A stretch of DNA of 34,724 nt, from assembly GCA_008638215.1 (NCBI GenBank), contig VTPN01000008.1, forward strand, positions 1-34,724, given 5' to 3'. Below the pieces are notes generated by a model. It was not told where the DNA came from and searched no databases. It saw only the letters and a program-made list of their open reading frames with translations. Source of the stretch: Pelagibacteraceae bacterium (lineage in GTDB: Bacteria > Pseudomonadota > Alphaproteobacteria > HIMB59). Positions 1 through 8,230 of this stretch are shown piece after piece. Made by a program: the position numbers and the translations under genes. Within the stretch, counting starts at the first letter, position 1, and every line of letters starts with the position of its first letter.

Positions 1-47
1 ATAGAAATATATTTTTTAGCGTCACCGTCGCTATATCTGCTCTTCAA
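1..47 (-). CDS. 5' end of a gene running off the left edge (possible class II aldolase/SDR)
   Basis: Just downstream of the ABC ATPase gene there is a textbook AGGAGG ribosome binding site (minus strand, 58-53). A TTG codon follows 5 nt later at 47-45 and opens a frame that stays open to the window edge. It reads M/L-KSRYSDGDAKKYIS. The earlier TTG at 51-49 is too close to the AGGAGG and meets a stop after six codons, so 47 is the better start. The 'RY-DxDAK' start recalls the N terminus of bifunctional class II aldolase/short-chain dehydrogenase proteins (RhaD-like), which would fit a sugar operon, but 15 residues cannot prove it. It is probably co-transcribed with the ATPase gene. Confidence 0.4.
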   Translation of the reverse strand, partial: MKSRYSDGDAKKYIS

Positions 48-70
48 TCAATCCTCCTAATCAATATTTT

Positions 71-1129
71 TTAATCTATTCTTTTTGTAGTTGTTTGATC
101 AAAGGTGTGAGCTTTCATGGTGTCAAATTCTAAAGATATTTTATCACCATTTTTTATTGTGGTTCTGCCGCCAGCTTGAACAATTCGAAATTCATTGTCA
201 TCTAACAAAGCTATAATGTGAGTCTCGGATCCCGTAGTTTCAACAAGAATGACCTCCGCTTTAACATTGGAGTTTTCAACTATTTTGACATCCGTAGGGC
301 GGATACCATAAACAACTTTTTGATTTGGTGATAAATTATTTTTTTGATGAGGTAAATCTTGATTTTTTAGTTTTATTGTACCCTTATCAGTAGCTACTCC
401 TTTGATTAGATTTATCGCAGGAGAGCCGATAAAATCAGCAACAAATAAGTTATTAGGTTTTTCATAAATATCGTTGGGAGATGCAATTTGTTCAATGATA
501 CCACCATTCATGATGACAATTTCATCGGCCATCGTCATCGCTTCAATTTGATCATGGGTTACATAAATGGTAGTAGCATTTTGTTGGTTATGAAGTTTTC
601 GAATTTCTAGTCTCATGTGAGCACGAAGCTTTGCATCTAAGTTGGAAAGAGGTTCATCAAATAAAAAAACTTTAGGGTCTCTGACTAAAGCCCTACCCAT
701 TGCAACACGTTGTCTTTGTCCACCGGAAAGCTCTTTAGGGGTGCGCTTTAAATATTCAGTAAGATTTAGTACTGAAGCGGCCCACTCCACTTTCTTTTTA
801 ATTTCTTGAGCATCAAGTTTTCGAATTTGAAGACTAAAAGCGATGTTATCGAAAACATTCATCTGAGGATAAAGCGCATAGTTTTGGAAAACCATGGCAA
901 TATCTCTATCTCGTGGGTGAATATTATTTATTATTTTTCCTTCAATGGATATATCTCCACTAGATATGGTTTCTAAACCTGCTGTCATTCGAAGTAGGGT
1001 TGTTTTACCACAACCAGAGGGACCTAATAAAACGACGAATTTTTGATTATTAATTTTGAGATTGATATCTTTTAGAACTTCTACTGATCCAAAATTTTTT
1101 TTGATATTTTTATATTGAACTTCAGACAT
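71..1129 (-). CDS. Carbohydrate ABC transporter ATPase, UgpC/MalK type
   Basis: This is the cytoplasmic ATPase that powers a CUT1-type sugar/polyol importer. At 352 aa it has the usual length of the MalK/UgpC family. Visible motifs are Walker A GPSGCGKT (36-43), Q-loop Gln82, the signature LSGGQRQ (134-140), Walker B VFLFDEP (154-160) and H-loop His192. A C-terminal regulatory (TOBE) domain runs from about 235 to the end. It is the last complete gene of the leftward operon headed by the solute-binding protein at 4754-6271. Its matching permeases are encoded divergently at 6461-9028. It is the only ATPase in the window, so it presumably forms a homodimer serving these permeases. The start overlaps the end of the preceding gene by 8 bp, which indicates translational coupling. 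Confidence 0.95.
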   Translation of the reverse strand: MSEVQYKNIKKNFGSVEVLKDINLKINNQKFVVLLGPSGCGKTTLLRMTAGLETISSGDISIEGKIINNIHPRDRDIAMVFQNYALYPQMNVFDNIAFSLQIRKLDAQEIKKKVEWAASVLNLTEYLKRTPKELSGGQRQRVAMGRALVRDPKVFLFDEPLSNLDAKLRAHMRLEIRKLHNQQNATTIYVTHDQIEAMTMADEIVIMNGGIIEQIASPNDIYEKPNNLFVADFIGSPAINLIKGVATDKGTIKLKNQDLPHQKNNLSPNQKVVYGIRPTDVKIVENSNVKAEVILVETTGSETHIIALLDDNEFRIVQAGGRTTIKNGDKISLEFDTMKAHTFDQTTTKRID

Positions 1130-2423
1130 TTATTAAACTATCCAATTGATTACTATCCCCAGCTAAATCAAGAATGGTGTAGCGATCTCTTATGAATCTA
1201 CCATATTTTAGAGCATCTTTATAAAAATTACTATCAAGTTTAGCATCTTCAGCAGTCCTTAAAGCGCCACATTCCCCCATAGAGTTCCAAATAATATCAT
1301 AGTCCAACATTTTCTCTCTTAGTGGTTCCGCAAACTCTGACCAATTCTTTAAAAAATACTCGTTGGTCTCATCTGCTTTTTTTTGATCAAATATTTTCGG
1401 TTCCATTGCTTTTTTAATTGTTTCCAACATTGGCTCTCCTAATTTTTGAATAATTTCATCTTCGGGAATATTAGTGGGTGTGATGATGGGGGGTTGATCT
1501 TTTTTAAGGATTGAATTTTGTAATTTTGAGATACTAATCGTTGCTATTCCTACTTGTTCACCATGTGAGGTGCCAGGATGCTTATCTCCGGCAAACATAT
1601 CAATATAGTGCGAAACTCCATGTTCACCCATGCTTCCAACATGTGTTGTTTGGGTAAAGGAGGTGCCAAGACCCATAATCGCAGATATCCTGGTCAAGAG
1701 CGCTAAGGCATTAATTTTTCCTTCTGAAATTTCTTTGGCCGCGTCAATCATTTGCTGTTCGTACAAAGCCAGCAATTCATAAGGAATTGGCTTGTATTCT
1801 GTATTTAATAATTGATGTGACATCAGCCAATCTACCTGCGCGGTAGTTCTACAAATGACATCTGCAAAAGCAGCAGCGGTTAATCTCTTCGGACAATGAC
1901 TTAAAACATTCAAATCAAAAAACACTCCTTGAGCGTAATGAGCTACTAGTGATTTCTTAATACCATTAAAAGCAATTGATGCTGTGCCAGTAGTGTAAGC
2001 ATTCATTGGGGTCGTCGCAAAAACTGAGTAATTCTTTTTTTCTAAAAAAGTAGCATATTTAATACTATCGCTCACAGTACCAGAGCCCACCGCAATCATT
2101 CCATCATAGTTTTTAAGCTTCTCTCTTAAATGATCGACGCCCTCAATACTTGAGGATGGTTTTTCCCATATGTATTCATCAACATTGACTTTTCCAGTTA
2201 AATTTTTAAAAATTCTTTCTCCCATTGCTTTATGAGTAAAAGGGTCACTAACAACTAAAAGTTTTTGGTTATCATGAAGTTTGTTAATTAAACCTGACTC
2301 CAAACCTTCCACACTTTCTAAAATTTGAATATTTTTAATTGGAATGCCGTACTGATTTTGATCTGAAGGACTAACCCAAGTCCCATTAATTAATTCATCA
2401 ATTACACCATTATAATTTTTCAT
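1122..2423 (-). CDS. AraM/glycerol-1-phosphate dehydrogenase-like iron-type alcohol dehydrogenase
   Basis: The protein belongs to the dehydroquinate synthase-like/iron-containing alcohol dehydrogenase fold, closest by motif to sn-glycerol-1-phosphate dehydrogenases (AraM/EgsA). These reduce DHAP with NAD(P)H, or run in reverse, using a bound metal. Numbered from the ATG at 2423, the nucleotide loop GSGTVSD lies near 113-119. The likely metal ligands are Asp188 (FADV), His268 (GEHGVSHYID) and His287 (HGEQVG). A longer frame begins at 2456, inside the upstream kinase gene. I prefer 2423 because an AGGA lies 6 nt upstream and the start follows the kinase stop by 7 nt. The protein is then 433 aa. 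It sits between an FGGY kinase and the ABC ATPase, so the true substrate may be another polyol or polyol phosphate. Family is confident, substrate is not. Confidence 0.8.
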   Translation of the reverse strand: MKNYNGVIDELINGTWVSPSDQNQYGIPIKNIQILESVEGLESGLINKLHDNQKLLVVSDPFTHKAMGERIFKNLTGKVNVDEYIWEKPSSSIEGVDHLREKLKNYDGMIAVGSGTVSDSIKYATFLEKKNYSVFATTPMNAYTTGTASIAFNGIKKSLVAHYAQGVFFDLNVLSHCPKRLTAAAFADVICRTTAQVDWLMSHQLLNTEYKPIPYELLALYEQQMIDAAKEISEGKINALALLTRISAIMGLGTSFTQTTHVGSMGEHGVSHYIDMFAGDKHPGTSHGEQVGIATISISKLQNSILKKDQPPIITPTNIPEDEIIQKLGEPMLETIKKAMEPKIFDQKKADETNEYFLKNWSEFAEPLREKMLDYDIIWNSMGECGALRTAEDAKLDSNFYKDALKYGRFIRDRYTILDLAGDSNQLDSLINV

Positions 2424-2430
2424 TTTTGTC

Positions 2431-3957
2431 CTAACTTTTATTGTGCTTAGCAGCAAAATCTACTAAACGGTTATTAATACTTGCCGTAGAGTGATAAATA
2501 TCTTTATAGATATCTAGTAGCTCATCATAAATAGCTCTTTTTGATTGATCTGGCTTGAAACTCTTTGTTTCGCCGGCCATAGAATTTGCGGCTTTTTCAA
2601 TAGAGGAATGCCACCCAACTCCATATGCAGCCAACATCGCAGCTCCTAAAGAAGAAGCCTCAACAGTATCGGCAATTAAAACATTTTTACCTGATGCGTC
2701 AGCTAACATTTGTCTCCAAAGAGGGCTCTGGGCTCCTCCTCCAATGGCCAAATATTCCTTAATTTCTAAATTAGACTGTTTTTCCATCTCAAAAGTTGCC
2801 ATAACCTGATTCAAGGTAATTCCTTCTAAAATTGATCTATACATATGTGCCGGAGAGTGAGAAGGTGAAAATCCTGTAATTGTACCTCTAGCCGATACAT
2901 CCCAGTGGGGATCCATGCAAGCTGACCAATACGGTTGTGTCATTAATCCATCCGATCCAATTGAAATTTTAGAAGCTTCTGCTTCTAGATTAGTAAAAAA
3001 GTTTTTATCTTTTCTATCACCTGGAACAAATTGATCGGCAAACCAATTAATTAAAAACGCACCCGATTTTAAACAATTTTCAAATATGTATCCTTCACCT
3101 TGTGCCGCTATCTCTGTTCTCCAAGCATTAGAGACATGGTAATCTTTAGACCATACTCCTGACACAACCGCTGTTCCCAAATTAATATACGCCCTATCTG
3201 ATTTCGTACAATTTGTTCCTAAGCCTGCTAGTTGACCATCTCCTCCCGCAGCGATAATTGGCGTCCCCTCTTTATAGCCGGTTAACTTGGAGGCTTCAAA
3301 AGAGACCTCTCCTATTTTCGTACCTGGTGCGGAGAAATTAGGAAATCGAGAATTATTCAACTCTAATAAGCTTAATATATCGTCAGATAATTTCTTTTTT
3401 TGAAGATCAAACATTCCGTGGGGATCTAAAGAAATCCAACTACCATAAAATTTACCTGAAAGTTTTTTCAATAAATAAGAGTGAACATCAGAAAAAAAAT
3501 CGATTTTTTTATATAATTCAGGATGATTTTTTTTCATCCAATATACCCTGTATACACAAGGACAAGTATCAGCAGGCCGACCAGTTATATTTCGAATGAC
3601 ATGTTCACCACCGATTAATTCACAAAATTCTGCAACTTCTTTTCTAGCCCTTTCATCCATCCACACTTGAGCGGGGAAAACAGATTTACCTTCTTTATCA
3701 AAATAGCCAATTGTTTCTCTTTGATTAGAGATAGCTATGGCCTCAATATTCGAGGTTTCAATTTGTTGATTCAATTCTTGAGAAGATTTACAAAAAGCAC
3801 TCCACCAATCCTCTGGATTTTGTTCAAAGTAAAACATTGAGGGATTGCTAATAGGAATATCACATCTCCCTTCAGCTATGGATTCACCTTTGATATTCCA
3901 TGCGATTGCTTTAGTTGATTGGGTAGAGCTATCTACTCCAACTACAATCTTTGTCAT
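2431..3957 (-). CDS. FGGY-family carbohydrate kinase (xylulokinase-like)
   Basis: A 508-aa sugar/polyol kinase of the FGGY family, which transfers phosphate from ATP to a ketose or polyol in the cytoplasm. The N-terminal phosphate loop DSSTQSTK is at 9-16. SNQRET (78-82) and VWMDER (98-103) are typical substrate-side motifs. The likely catalytic base is Asp240 in GGDGQLAGLG. The C-terminal GGGAQSPLW is the adenine-binding loop. The length is that of xylulokinases and glycerol kinases. Its gene follows the SDR by 3 nt and precedes the AraM-like gene by 7 nt. An imported polyol could be oxidised by the SDR and phosphorylated here. Specificity cannot be read from sequence; this is one of three FGGY kinases in the window and is clearly not GlpK (17462-18943). 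Confidence 0.88.
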   Translation of the reverse strand: MTKIVVGVDSSTQSTKAIAWNIKGESIAEGRCDIPISNPSMFYFEQNPEDWWSAFCKSSQELNQQIETSNIEAIAISNQRETIGYFDKEGKSVFPAQVWMDERARKEVAEFCELIGGEHVIRNITGRPADTCPCVYRVYWMKKNHPELYKKIDFFSDVHSYLLKKLSGKFYGSWISLDPHGMFDLQKKKLSDDILSLLELNNSRFPNFSAPGTKIGEVSFEASKLTGYKEGTPIIAAGGDGQLAGLGTNCTKSDRAYINLGTAVVSGVWSKDYHVSNAWRTEIAAQGEGYIFENCLKSGAFLINWFADQFVPGDRKDKNFFTNLEAEASKISIGSDGLMTQPYWSACMDPHWDVSARGTITGFSPSHSPAHMYRSILEGITLNQVMATFEMEKQSNLEIKEYLAIGGGAQSPLWRQMLADASGKNVLIADTVEASSLGAAMLAAYGVGWHSSIEKAANSMAGETKSFKPDQSKRAIYDELLDIYKDIYHSTASINNRLVDFAAKHNKS

Positions 3958-3960
3958 GAA

Positions 3961-4683
3961 TTAATAATCTTGTTTAGTTGGGGTGACCACAACTTCTTGC
4001 ATAATTACATTTTGTGGCATTTCATATGCAAAAAGGATCATTTTCGCAACATATTCTGGAGAAATTCTCCCACCTATACGCTCGATATTTGCTTTGTATG
4101 CAGCTAAAGTATTTGGGTCAGTGATACCATTCAGCACCTCAGCTTCGATATTTCCAGGTGACATTACAATAACTCTTACATTGTGGGGAGAAAGATAACC
4201 TCTAATACTTTCAGAAATGGCGTGAACAAAATACTTAGTTCCACAATATACGGTATGGTCACCATATACTTTTCGCCCTGCGATAGAACTCATGTTGACT
4301 ATCGTACCTGACTTTCGAGCTTTCATATCACTCATCACAGCATAAATACCATTCATCACCCCTTTAGTGTTGACGTCAATCATTTCGTCCCACTCATTAG
4401 GATCTTGTGTACTGATATCAGCTAATCTTGCTACACCAGCATTATTAAACATCATATCAGTGGGGCCATAAATAGCCTCAGCTTCTCGAACAGCTGCTAC
4501 CAATGCTTCTCGATCTCTTACATCAACTTTTTTACAAATAGAATTTTTTAACTTGAATGACTCCATAATTTCAATACGCCTAGCAAGAAGTAGTGTTGGG
4601 TAACCAGCTTCAGAAAATATTTTTGCAGTAGCTTCGCCTATGCCACTGCTTGCTCCGGTGATGACAGCTAAGGGTTTAGTCAT
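3961..4683 (-). CDS. Short-chain dehydrogenase/reductase
   Basis: A 240-aa classical SDR, a cytoplasmic NAD(P)-dependent oxidoreductase. The cofactor motif TGASSGIG is at 9-16 and NNAG at 80-83. The active site is Ser132/133, Tyr146 and Lys150 (YCGTK). The overall pattern resembles the YdfG-like 3-hydroxy-acid/serine dehydrogenase branch, but polyol dehydrogenases share these features. It is the first enzyme gene after the solute-binding protein in the leftward operon, separated from it by a stable hairpin at 4717-4741. No ribosome binding site sits at normal distance; a GAGGAG lies about 19 nt upstream, and an in-frame stop excludes an earlier start. In context it probably oxidises an imported polyol to a ketose. 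Confidence 0.9.
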   Translation of the reverse strand: MTKPLAVITGASSGIGEATAKIFSEAGYPTLLLARRIEIMESFKLKNSICKKVDVRDREALVAAVREAEAIYGPTDMMFNNAGVARLADISTQDPNEWDEMIDVNTKGVMNGIYAVMSDMKARKSGTIVNMSSIAGRKVYGDHTVYCGTKYFVHAISESIRGYLSPHNVRVIVMSPGNIEAEVLNGITDPNTLAAYKANIERIGGRISPEYVAKMILFAYEMPQNVIMQEVVVTPTKQDY

Positions 4684-4716
4684 TTTTATTTAACTTAATG
4701 AGCTCCTCAATTTAAC

Positions 4717-4741
4717 TAGGGCGATCTTTATGATCGCCCTA
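4717..4741 (-). terminator. Intercistronic hairpin after the solute-binding protein gene
   Basis: A perfect 10-bp stem (TAGGGCGATC with its complement) closes a 5-nt loop, 12 bases past the solute-binding protein stop codon. On the minus strand it is followed by AGTTAAATTG, with no run of U, so it is a weak terminator at best. Such hairpins after binding-protein genes commonly protect the upstream mRNA or attenuate downstream genes, so that binding protein is made in excess over enzymes and ATPase. Structure is seen; function is inferred. Confidence 0.75.
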
Positions 4742-4753
4742 TGATTTATTTAA

Positions 4754-6271
4754 TTAAGCTCCAACAGTCTTGTTGAAGTTATTAGCAATAGTGTCAAGAC
4801 AGTCTTTTGCTGAACTGTATTCACCAGCCCAGTATCTTCCTAATTCAATAGGAATCATATTACTTGACATATCTGCCCACTCAGGAAGATCAGGTTCTGA
4901 TCCCATGTCATTAAAGATTGCATCTCTTACAACATCCAAGTGACGAGTTGTACCATTACCACTTCTGTTATTTGCTTTTACGCGATCATCGTCGTAAACA
5001 GAAGCTCTAGTTGGTCCAGTACCACCGCCAAGAGCTGTGATGTATACTTGAGTTTCATAGCTAGTTGCCCATTGTGCAAATAACCATGCAGCATCTTTAT
5101 TCTTAGAGTACTTTGATACAGCTAAAGAAGATCCACCTTGGTGAGCAACACCAGGAATTTCACCATATCCACAATCACCAGTAGCTCTTAATGGGCTAGC
5201 TGGAGCAGGACATGCTGCTGCCATCATTTTTCCTTGAACAGAAGACTCATCAGAGTCCCACCATGGGAAGAATTCACCCCATGAGATCGTCTGAGCAGAA
5301 CCACCTTGTAAGATGTCTTGTCCCTGACCGTCCCATGTCCAACTGGTAACACCAGAAGGCATATTCTCTTTAAGCTTAGTCCAGTACTCCATACCTGCTA
5401 AACCGTTTGCGTCGTTACCCGCAAAGCTTCCATCAGGGTTAGTAATTGAACCGCCAAATGCCCATGTAAACATTGTCCAGTCACACTCTAAGCTGTAGTG
5501 ACCTGATTTCATCTGACCGTTTGTACCATAAATTGGTCTTCCGTCAGGATTCAAGTGACCTAAGCTAGCAGCCTGAATAGCTTGAGCATTCGCCATGTAT
5601 TGATCAAATGTTTTAGGAACACTCAGTCCGAGCTCTTTATAAACATCATCTCTGTACATCATAATGAAGACAGGAATGTCATAAGGAACACCGACCATAC
5701 TTCCGTCATACATTGAGATACCATCAACAAGAGGGCCTAAGAAGTCATCAAAGTTATAACCTGGCATTGCTAGGTCTGGCTTTGCAGCATAAAGTTCACG
5801 TGGATCTTCCGCATCGCCTCTAAAAGCAGCCATCCAACTTTGATCTAAATAATAGGTATCATAAGTACCTAATCCAGATGCAACGTCGAGAGTAAGTTTT
5901 TGTAAAACCTGCTCTAGTGGTAGAACTTCAATATTAACCTTAATACCTGTTACCTCTTCGAAGAAAGGTTTCAATGTAGAGTTAATAGCATTGGAAGGAG
6001 GTGTAGATTCAGTTGCCAAAGAAACTGTTTGACCTCTGAACGGTGATGAGACATCTCTTAGCCAGTCCATCATGTCACCTTTCCATTCTATGTGTGAGCC
6101 TGCATGAGCTTGTGGAATAAATTTCCTACTCATGGTACCCATTGAGCCTAAGCAACCAGCGCCAAGACCAAGCATACCGGCATTTTTCAGAAAATCTCTT
6201 CTCTTCATATTGCCATTAACATACTTGCCAACGATGTTTGCTAAATGCATTTTTCTATACATATCGCGCAT
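4754..6271 (-). CDS. Carbohydrate ABC transporter solute-binding protein (family 1), Tat signal
   Basis: A 505-aa periplasmic binding protein that captures the substrate for the ABC importer encoded around it. The N terminus carries a twin-arginine motif, KRRDFLK (residues 23-29), then a hydrophobic stretch and a likely cleavage site near AHA-GS (55-59), so it should be exported folded by the Tat system. The start at 6271 is supported by GGAGG 9 nt upstream, giving an unusually long positively charged leader of about 23 residues before the RR pair. The body is a family 1 (CUT1) sugar-binding protein rich in Trp and Tyr (e.g. TSWTWDGQG, EFFPWWD), typical of stacking onto a polyhydroxylated ligand. 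It heads the leftward operon, divergent from its permeases. The ligand is unknown; a polyol such as glycerol or a pentitol would fit the neighbours. Confidence 0.92.
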   Translation of the reverse strand: MRDMYRKMHLANIVGKYVNGNMKRRDFLKNAGMLGLGAGCLGSMGTMSRKFIPQAHAGSHIEWKGDMMDWLRDVSSPFRGQTVSLATESTPPSNAINSTLKPFFEEVTGIKVNIEVLPLEQVLQKLTLDVASGLGTYDTYYLDQSWMAAFRGDAEDPRELYAAKPDLAMPGYNFDDFLGPLVDGISMYDGSMVGVPYDIPVFIMMYRDDVYKELGLSVPKTFDQYMANAQAIQAASLGHLNPDGRPIYGTNGQMKSGHYSLECDWTMFTWAFGGSITNPDGSFAGNDANGLAGMEYWTKLKENMPSGVTSWTWDGQGQDILQGGSAQTISWGEFFPWWDSDESSVQGKMMAAACPAPASPLRATGDCGYGEIPGVAHQGGSSLAVSKYSKNKDAAWLFAQWATSYETQVYITALGGGTGPTRASVYDDDRVKANNRSGNGTTRHLDVVRDAIFNDMGSEPDLPEWADMSSNMIPIELGRYWAGEYSSAKDCLDTIANNFNKTVGA

Positions 6272-6297
6272 ATGATTATTCCTCCGTATACAGTCCT

Positions 6298-6327
6298 ATT
6301 ATACTCAGATCCTAAATTAAAATTCAA
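6298..6327 (-). promoter_or_regulatory. Promoter of the leftward solute-binding protein operon
   Basis: On the minus strand TTGAAT (6327-6322) and a consensus TATAAT (6303-6298) are separated by 18 nt. The predicted transcript would start near 6291, giving a leader of about 20 nt with GGAGG at 6285-6281. This is a normal sigma-70-type arrangement and agrees with the chosen start codon. Confidence 0.65.
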
Positions 6328-6361
6328 GCACTTGATGAAAATAAAATGTTTGACAAATATG

Positions 6362-6419
6362 TTTTAAATTATCTCAAGATTAGTGTGAAGAATCACAAAA
6401 TATTTGAGATAAAATAAAA
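6362..6419. promoter_or_regulatory. Nested dyad operator candidate in the divergent control region
   Basis: Two inverted repeats share exactly the same centre (6390.5). The outer pair is ATCTCAA (6371-6377) and TTGAGAT (6404-6410); the inner pair is TGTGA (6384-6388) and TCACA (6393-6397) with AGAA between. The outer arms extend with few mismatches to TTTT at 6362-6365 and AAAA at 6416-6419. The octamer AATCACAA also recurs at 6391-6398 and 6421-6428, exactly 30 bp apart. The site lies upstream of both divergent promoters. A binding site for the DeoR-family protein at 9068-9844 is the simplest reading; the inner spacing of 4 does not fit CRP. Confidence 0.6.
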
Positions 6420-6445
6420 TAATCACAATAATATGAAATTATGTG

Positions 6446-6451
6446 TATAAT
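6446..6451 (+). promoter_or_regulatory. -10 element of the permease operon, probably leaderless
   Basis: A consensus TATAAT lies only 9 nt ahead of the ATG at 6461, so the transcript should start about 3 nt before the start codon. There is no Shine-Dalgarno sequence, which agrees with leaderless translation. No good -35 hexamer is visible; activation through the dyads upstream is possible. Confidence 0.55.
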
Positions 6452-6460
6452 TTTGCCATT

Positions 6461-7354
6461 ATGACGAACCAAAAATCATATTCATTACCTAGTATTATGA
6501 CTTCTGATAGTTCGTTACCCTGGTTACTTCCTTTAATAACGATGCTCGTTGTGTTCGCTATTATCCCCTTTTTCTACAATATTTATCTTAGTTTTCATGA
6601 ATTTGTTCCCTTAAAAAGGGCTCTGATATTTGTTGGATGGGATAACTGGATTAAATTATTTACCGATGAGATTTTCTGGGGATCTTTAAAAGTTTCTCTT
6701 TATTACACCTTTGTTTGTCTAATTATCCAGTTAGTTTTAGGAATGGGCATTGCTCTTCTCATCGACTCTGACGACCCTGGTTTTGGCGTAATAAGATCTA
6801 TTTTGACTTTAACATTAGTTATCCCACCCGCCATTGCTGGAATGATTTTTTTAATTATGGAAGATGCCAATTATGGTTTAATCCCGTGGGCTCTGAAATC
6901 GATTGGTCTTCTTGGTCAAGAGGATACAATTCTTGCTGATCCAACATTAGCCCTATGGGGGGTAATGATTGTTGATATATGGCAATGGACTCCCTTTATG
7001 GTTTTAATTCTAGTTGCGGGGCTGCGATCTTTACCTAGTGAGCCTTTTGAATCTGCAATGATTGATGGCGCTAAACCTTTTCAAATTTTTAGAAGGTTAA
7101 CACTTCCCATGCTTCATAAAGTAATTGCTGTTGCTGTTCTTATTAGAGGAATAGATTTGTGGAGGATGGTAGACTATGTATTTGTTTTAACATCTGGTGG
7201 GCCTGGTACAGCAACATACACACTAAGTCTTTATTCCTGGCAAAGATTTACTTTTGTCCAGTGGGGTTATGGGGCAACAATTAGTCTATTTTCTCTTATT
7301 GTAATTTTAATTGTCGGAAATGCTTTTATTCATTTTGCTAAGGTAAAATGGTAG
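6461..7354 (+). CDS. Carbohydrate ABC transporter permease, MalF/UgpA type
   Basis: A 297-aa inner-membrane permease with about six hydrophobic segments. It has the cytoplasmic coupling (EAA) loop near the C-terminal third: EPFESAMIDGA followed by FRRLTLPML, which docks onto the ATPase. It forms the transmembrane channel with a MalG-type partner. A GTG at 6443 would add six residues, but it lies inside the -10 region; the ATG at 6461 fits a leaderless start 9 nt after TATAAT. It is the first gene of the rightward operon, followed after 3 nt by the MalG-type permease. The ATPase and binding protein are encoded on the other strand. Confidence 0.92.
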   Translation: MTNQKSYSLPSIMTSDSSLPWLLPLITMLVVFAIIPFFYNIYLSFHEFVPLKRALIFVGWDNWIKLFTDEIFWGSLKVSLYYTFVCLIIQLVLGMGIALLIDSDDPGFGVIRSILTLTLVIPPAIAGMIFLIMEDANYGLIPWALKSIGLLGQEDTILADPTLALWGVMIVDIWQWTPFMVLILVAGLRSLPSEPFESAMIDGAKPFQIFRRLTLPMLHKVIAVAVLIRGIDLWRMVDYVFVLTSGGPGTATYTLSLYSWQRFTFVQWGYGATISLFSLIVILIVGNAFIHFAKVKW

Positions 7355-7357
7355 TTC

Positions 7358-8224
7358 ATGAATAAGGTCGTAAAACAAATCTTAGGATGGTTTGTTGCCG
7401 CTATTTTTTTCTTTCCAATTTACTTTTGGATAACCGTTTCGATTAAAAAAGACAAAGATATTTTTGCTCTTCCACCTAAACTTTTTAATTTTGATATTTC
7501 ATTTCAAGCATATGAAGAAGTATTTGGTTTATCACGATTCTTATATGTAGAGGACATGGGAGCTGTCAGACCTGGTGGTGGAGATTTTTATATGATGCCT
7601 AATTTAGTTGATAGTATCATTATTGCTCTTGGATCAACTGGTTTAGCAATGCTAATTTCAATCTTGGCCGCTTATGCACTCTCTCGACTTCCTATGAGGG
7701 GCCAGCAGCATTTTATGGGTTGGATACTTTCGACAAGAATGATGCCTCCTGTTGCAGTCGCAATACCAATGTTTTTTATTTATAAAAATATTGGCCTAAT
7801 GGATACTCATTTAGGGATTATCATCATACATGCTTTAATGAACCTACCATTAGCTGTGTTGTTAATGAAAAGTTTTTTTGACGATATCCCAAAAGATATT
7901 GATGAAGCTGCCCTTCTAGACGGGGCATCGCGATTTTTTGTCTTTTGGAGACTGATTGTGCCCCTTGCTATTGGAGGCATAGCCGCCACTGCCGTGCTTT
8001 GTTTTATTTTTAGTTGGACTGAATTTATCTTTGTTCTTATGTTAACTCAAACTGGGCTTAAGACAATTCCAGTAGTTTCTACTTCGTTTGTTACATCGAC
8101 AGGAACTGCTTGGGATAATATGGCAGCTCTAGGAACTGCTGCAATTATACCTGCGTTCATATTTATCTTATTAGTACAACGCCATCTCGTACGAGGCTTG
8201 ACATTAGGATCAGTAAAACAGTAA
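7358..8224 (+). CDS. Carbohydrate ABC transporter permease, MalG/UgpE type (copy 1)
   Basis: A 288-aa inner-membrane permease with six predicted transmembrane segments. The EAA coupling loop reads IPKDIDEAALLDGAS then FWRLIVPL. The C terminus ends in VRGLTLGSVKQ, a typical MalG-family tail. It pairs with the MalF-type protein just upstream. Compared with the next gene it has an extra roughly 20-residue loop after the first transmembrane segment (around SRFLYVEDMGAVRPGGG), which faces the periplasm and may touch the binding protein. The gene starts 3 nt after the upstream stop with no clear ribosome binding site, implying translational coupling. Confidence 0.93.
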   Translation: MNKVVKQILGWFVAAIFFFPIYFWITVSIKKDKDIFALPPKLFNFDISFQAYEEVFGLSRFLYVEDMGAVRPGGGDFYMMPNLVDSIIIALGSTGLAMLISILAAYALSRLPMRGQQHFMGWILSTRMMPPVAVAIPMFFIYKNIGLMDTHLGIIIIHALMNLPLAVLLMKSFFDDIPKDIDEAALLDGASRFFVFWRLIVPLAIGGIAATAVLCFIFSWTEFIFVLMLTQTGLKTIPVVSTSFVTSTGTAWDNMAALGTAAIIPAFIFILLVQRHLVRGLTLGSVKQ

Positions 8225-8230
8225 AGGCAA

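Noticed and set aside
2424-2456. Upstream start at 2456 for the AraM-like gene
   Set aside because: It lies within the kinase gene without a ribosome binding site, while the ATG at 2423 has AGGA at proper spacing.
6384-6397. CRP/FNR-like site TGTGA...TCACA
   Set aside because: The half-sites are separated by 4 bp, not the 6 bp CRP requires, so I treat it as part of a different operator.
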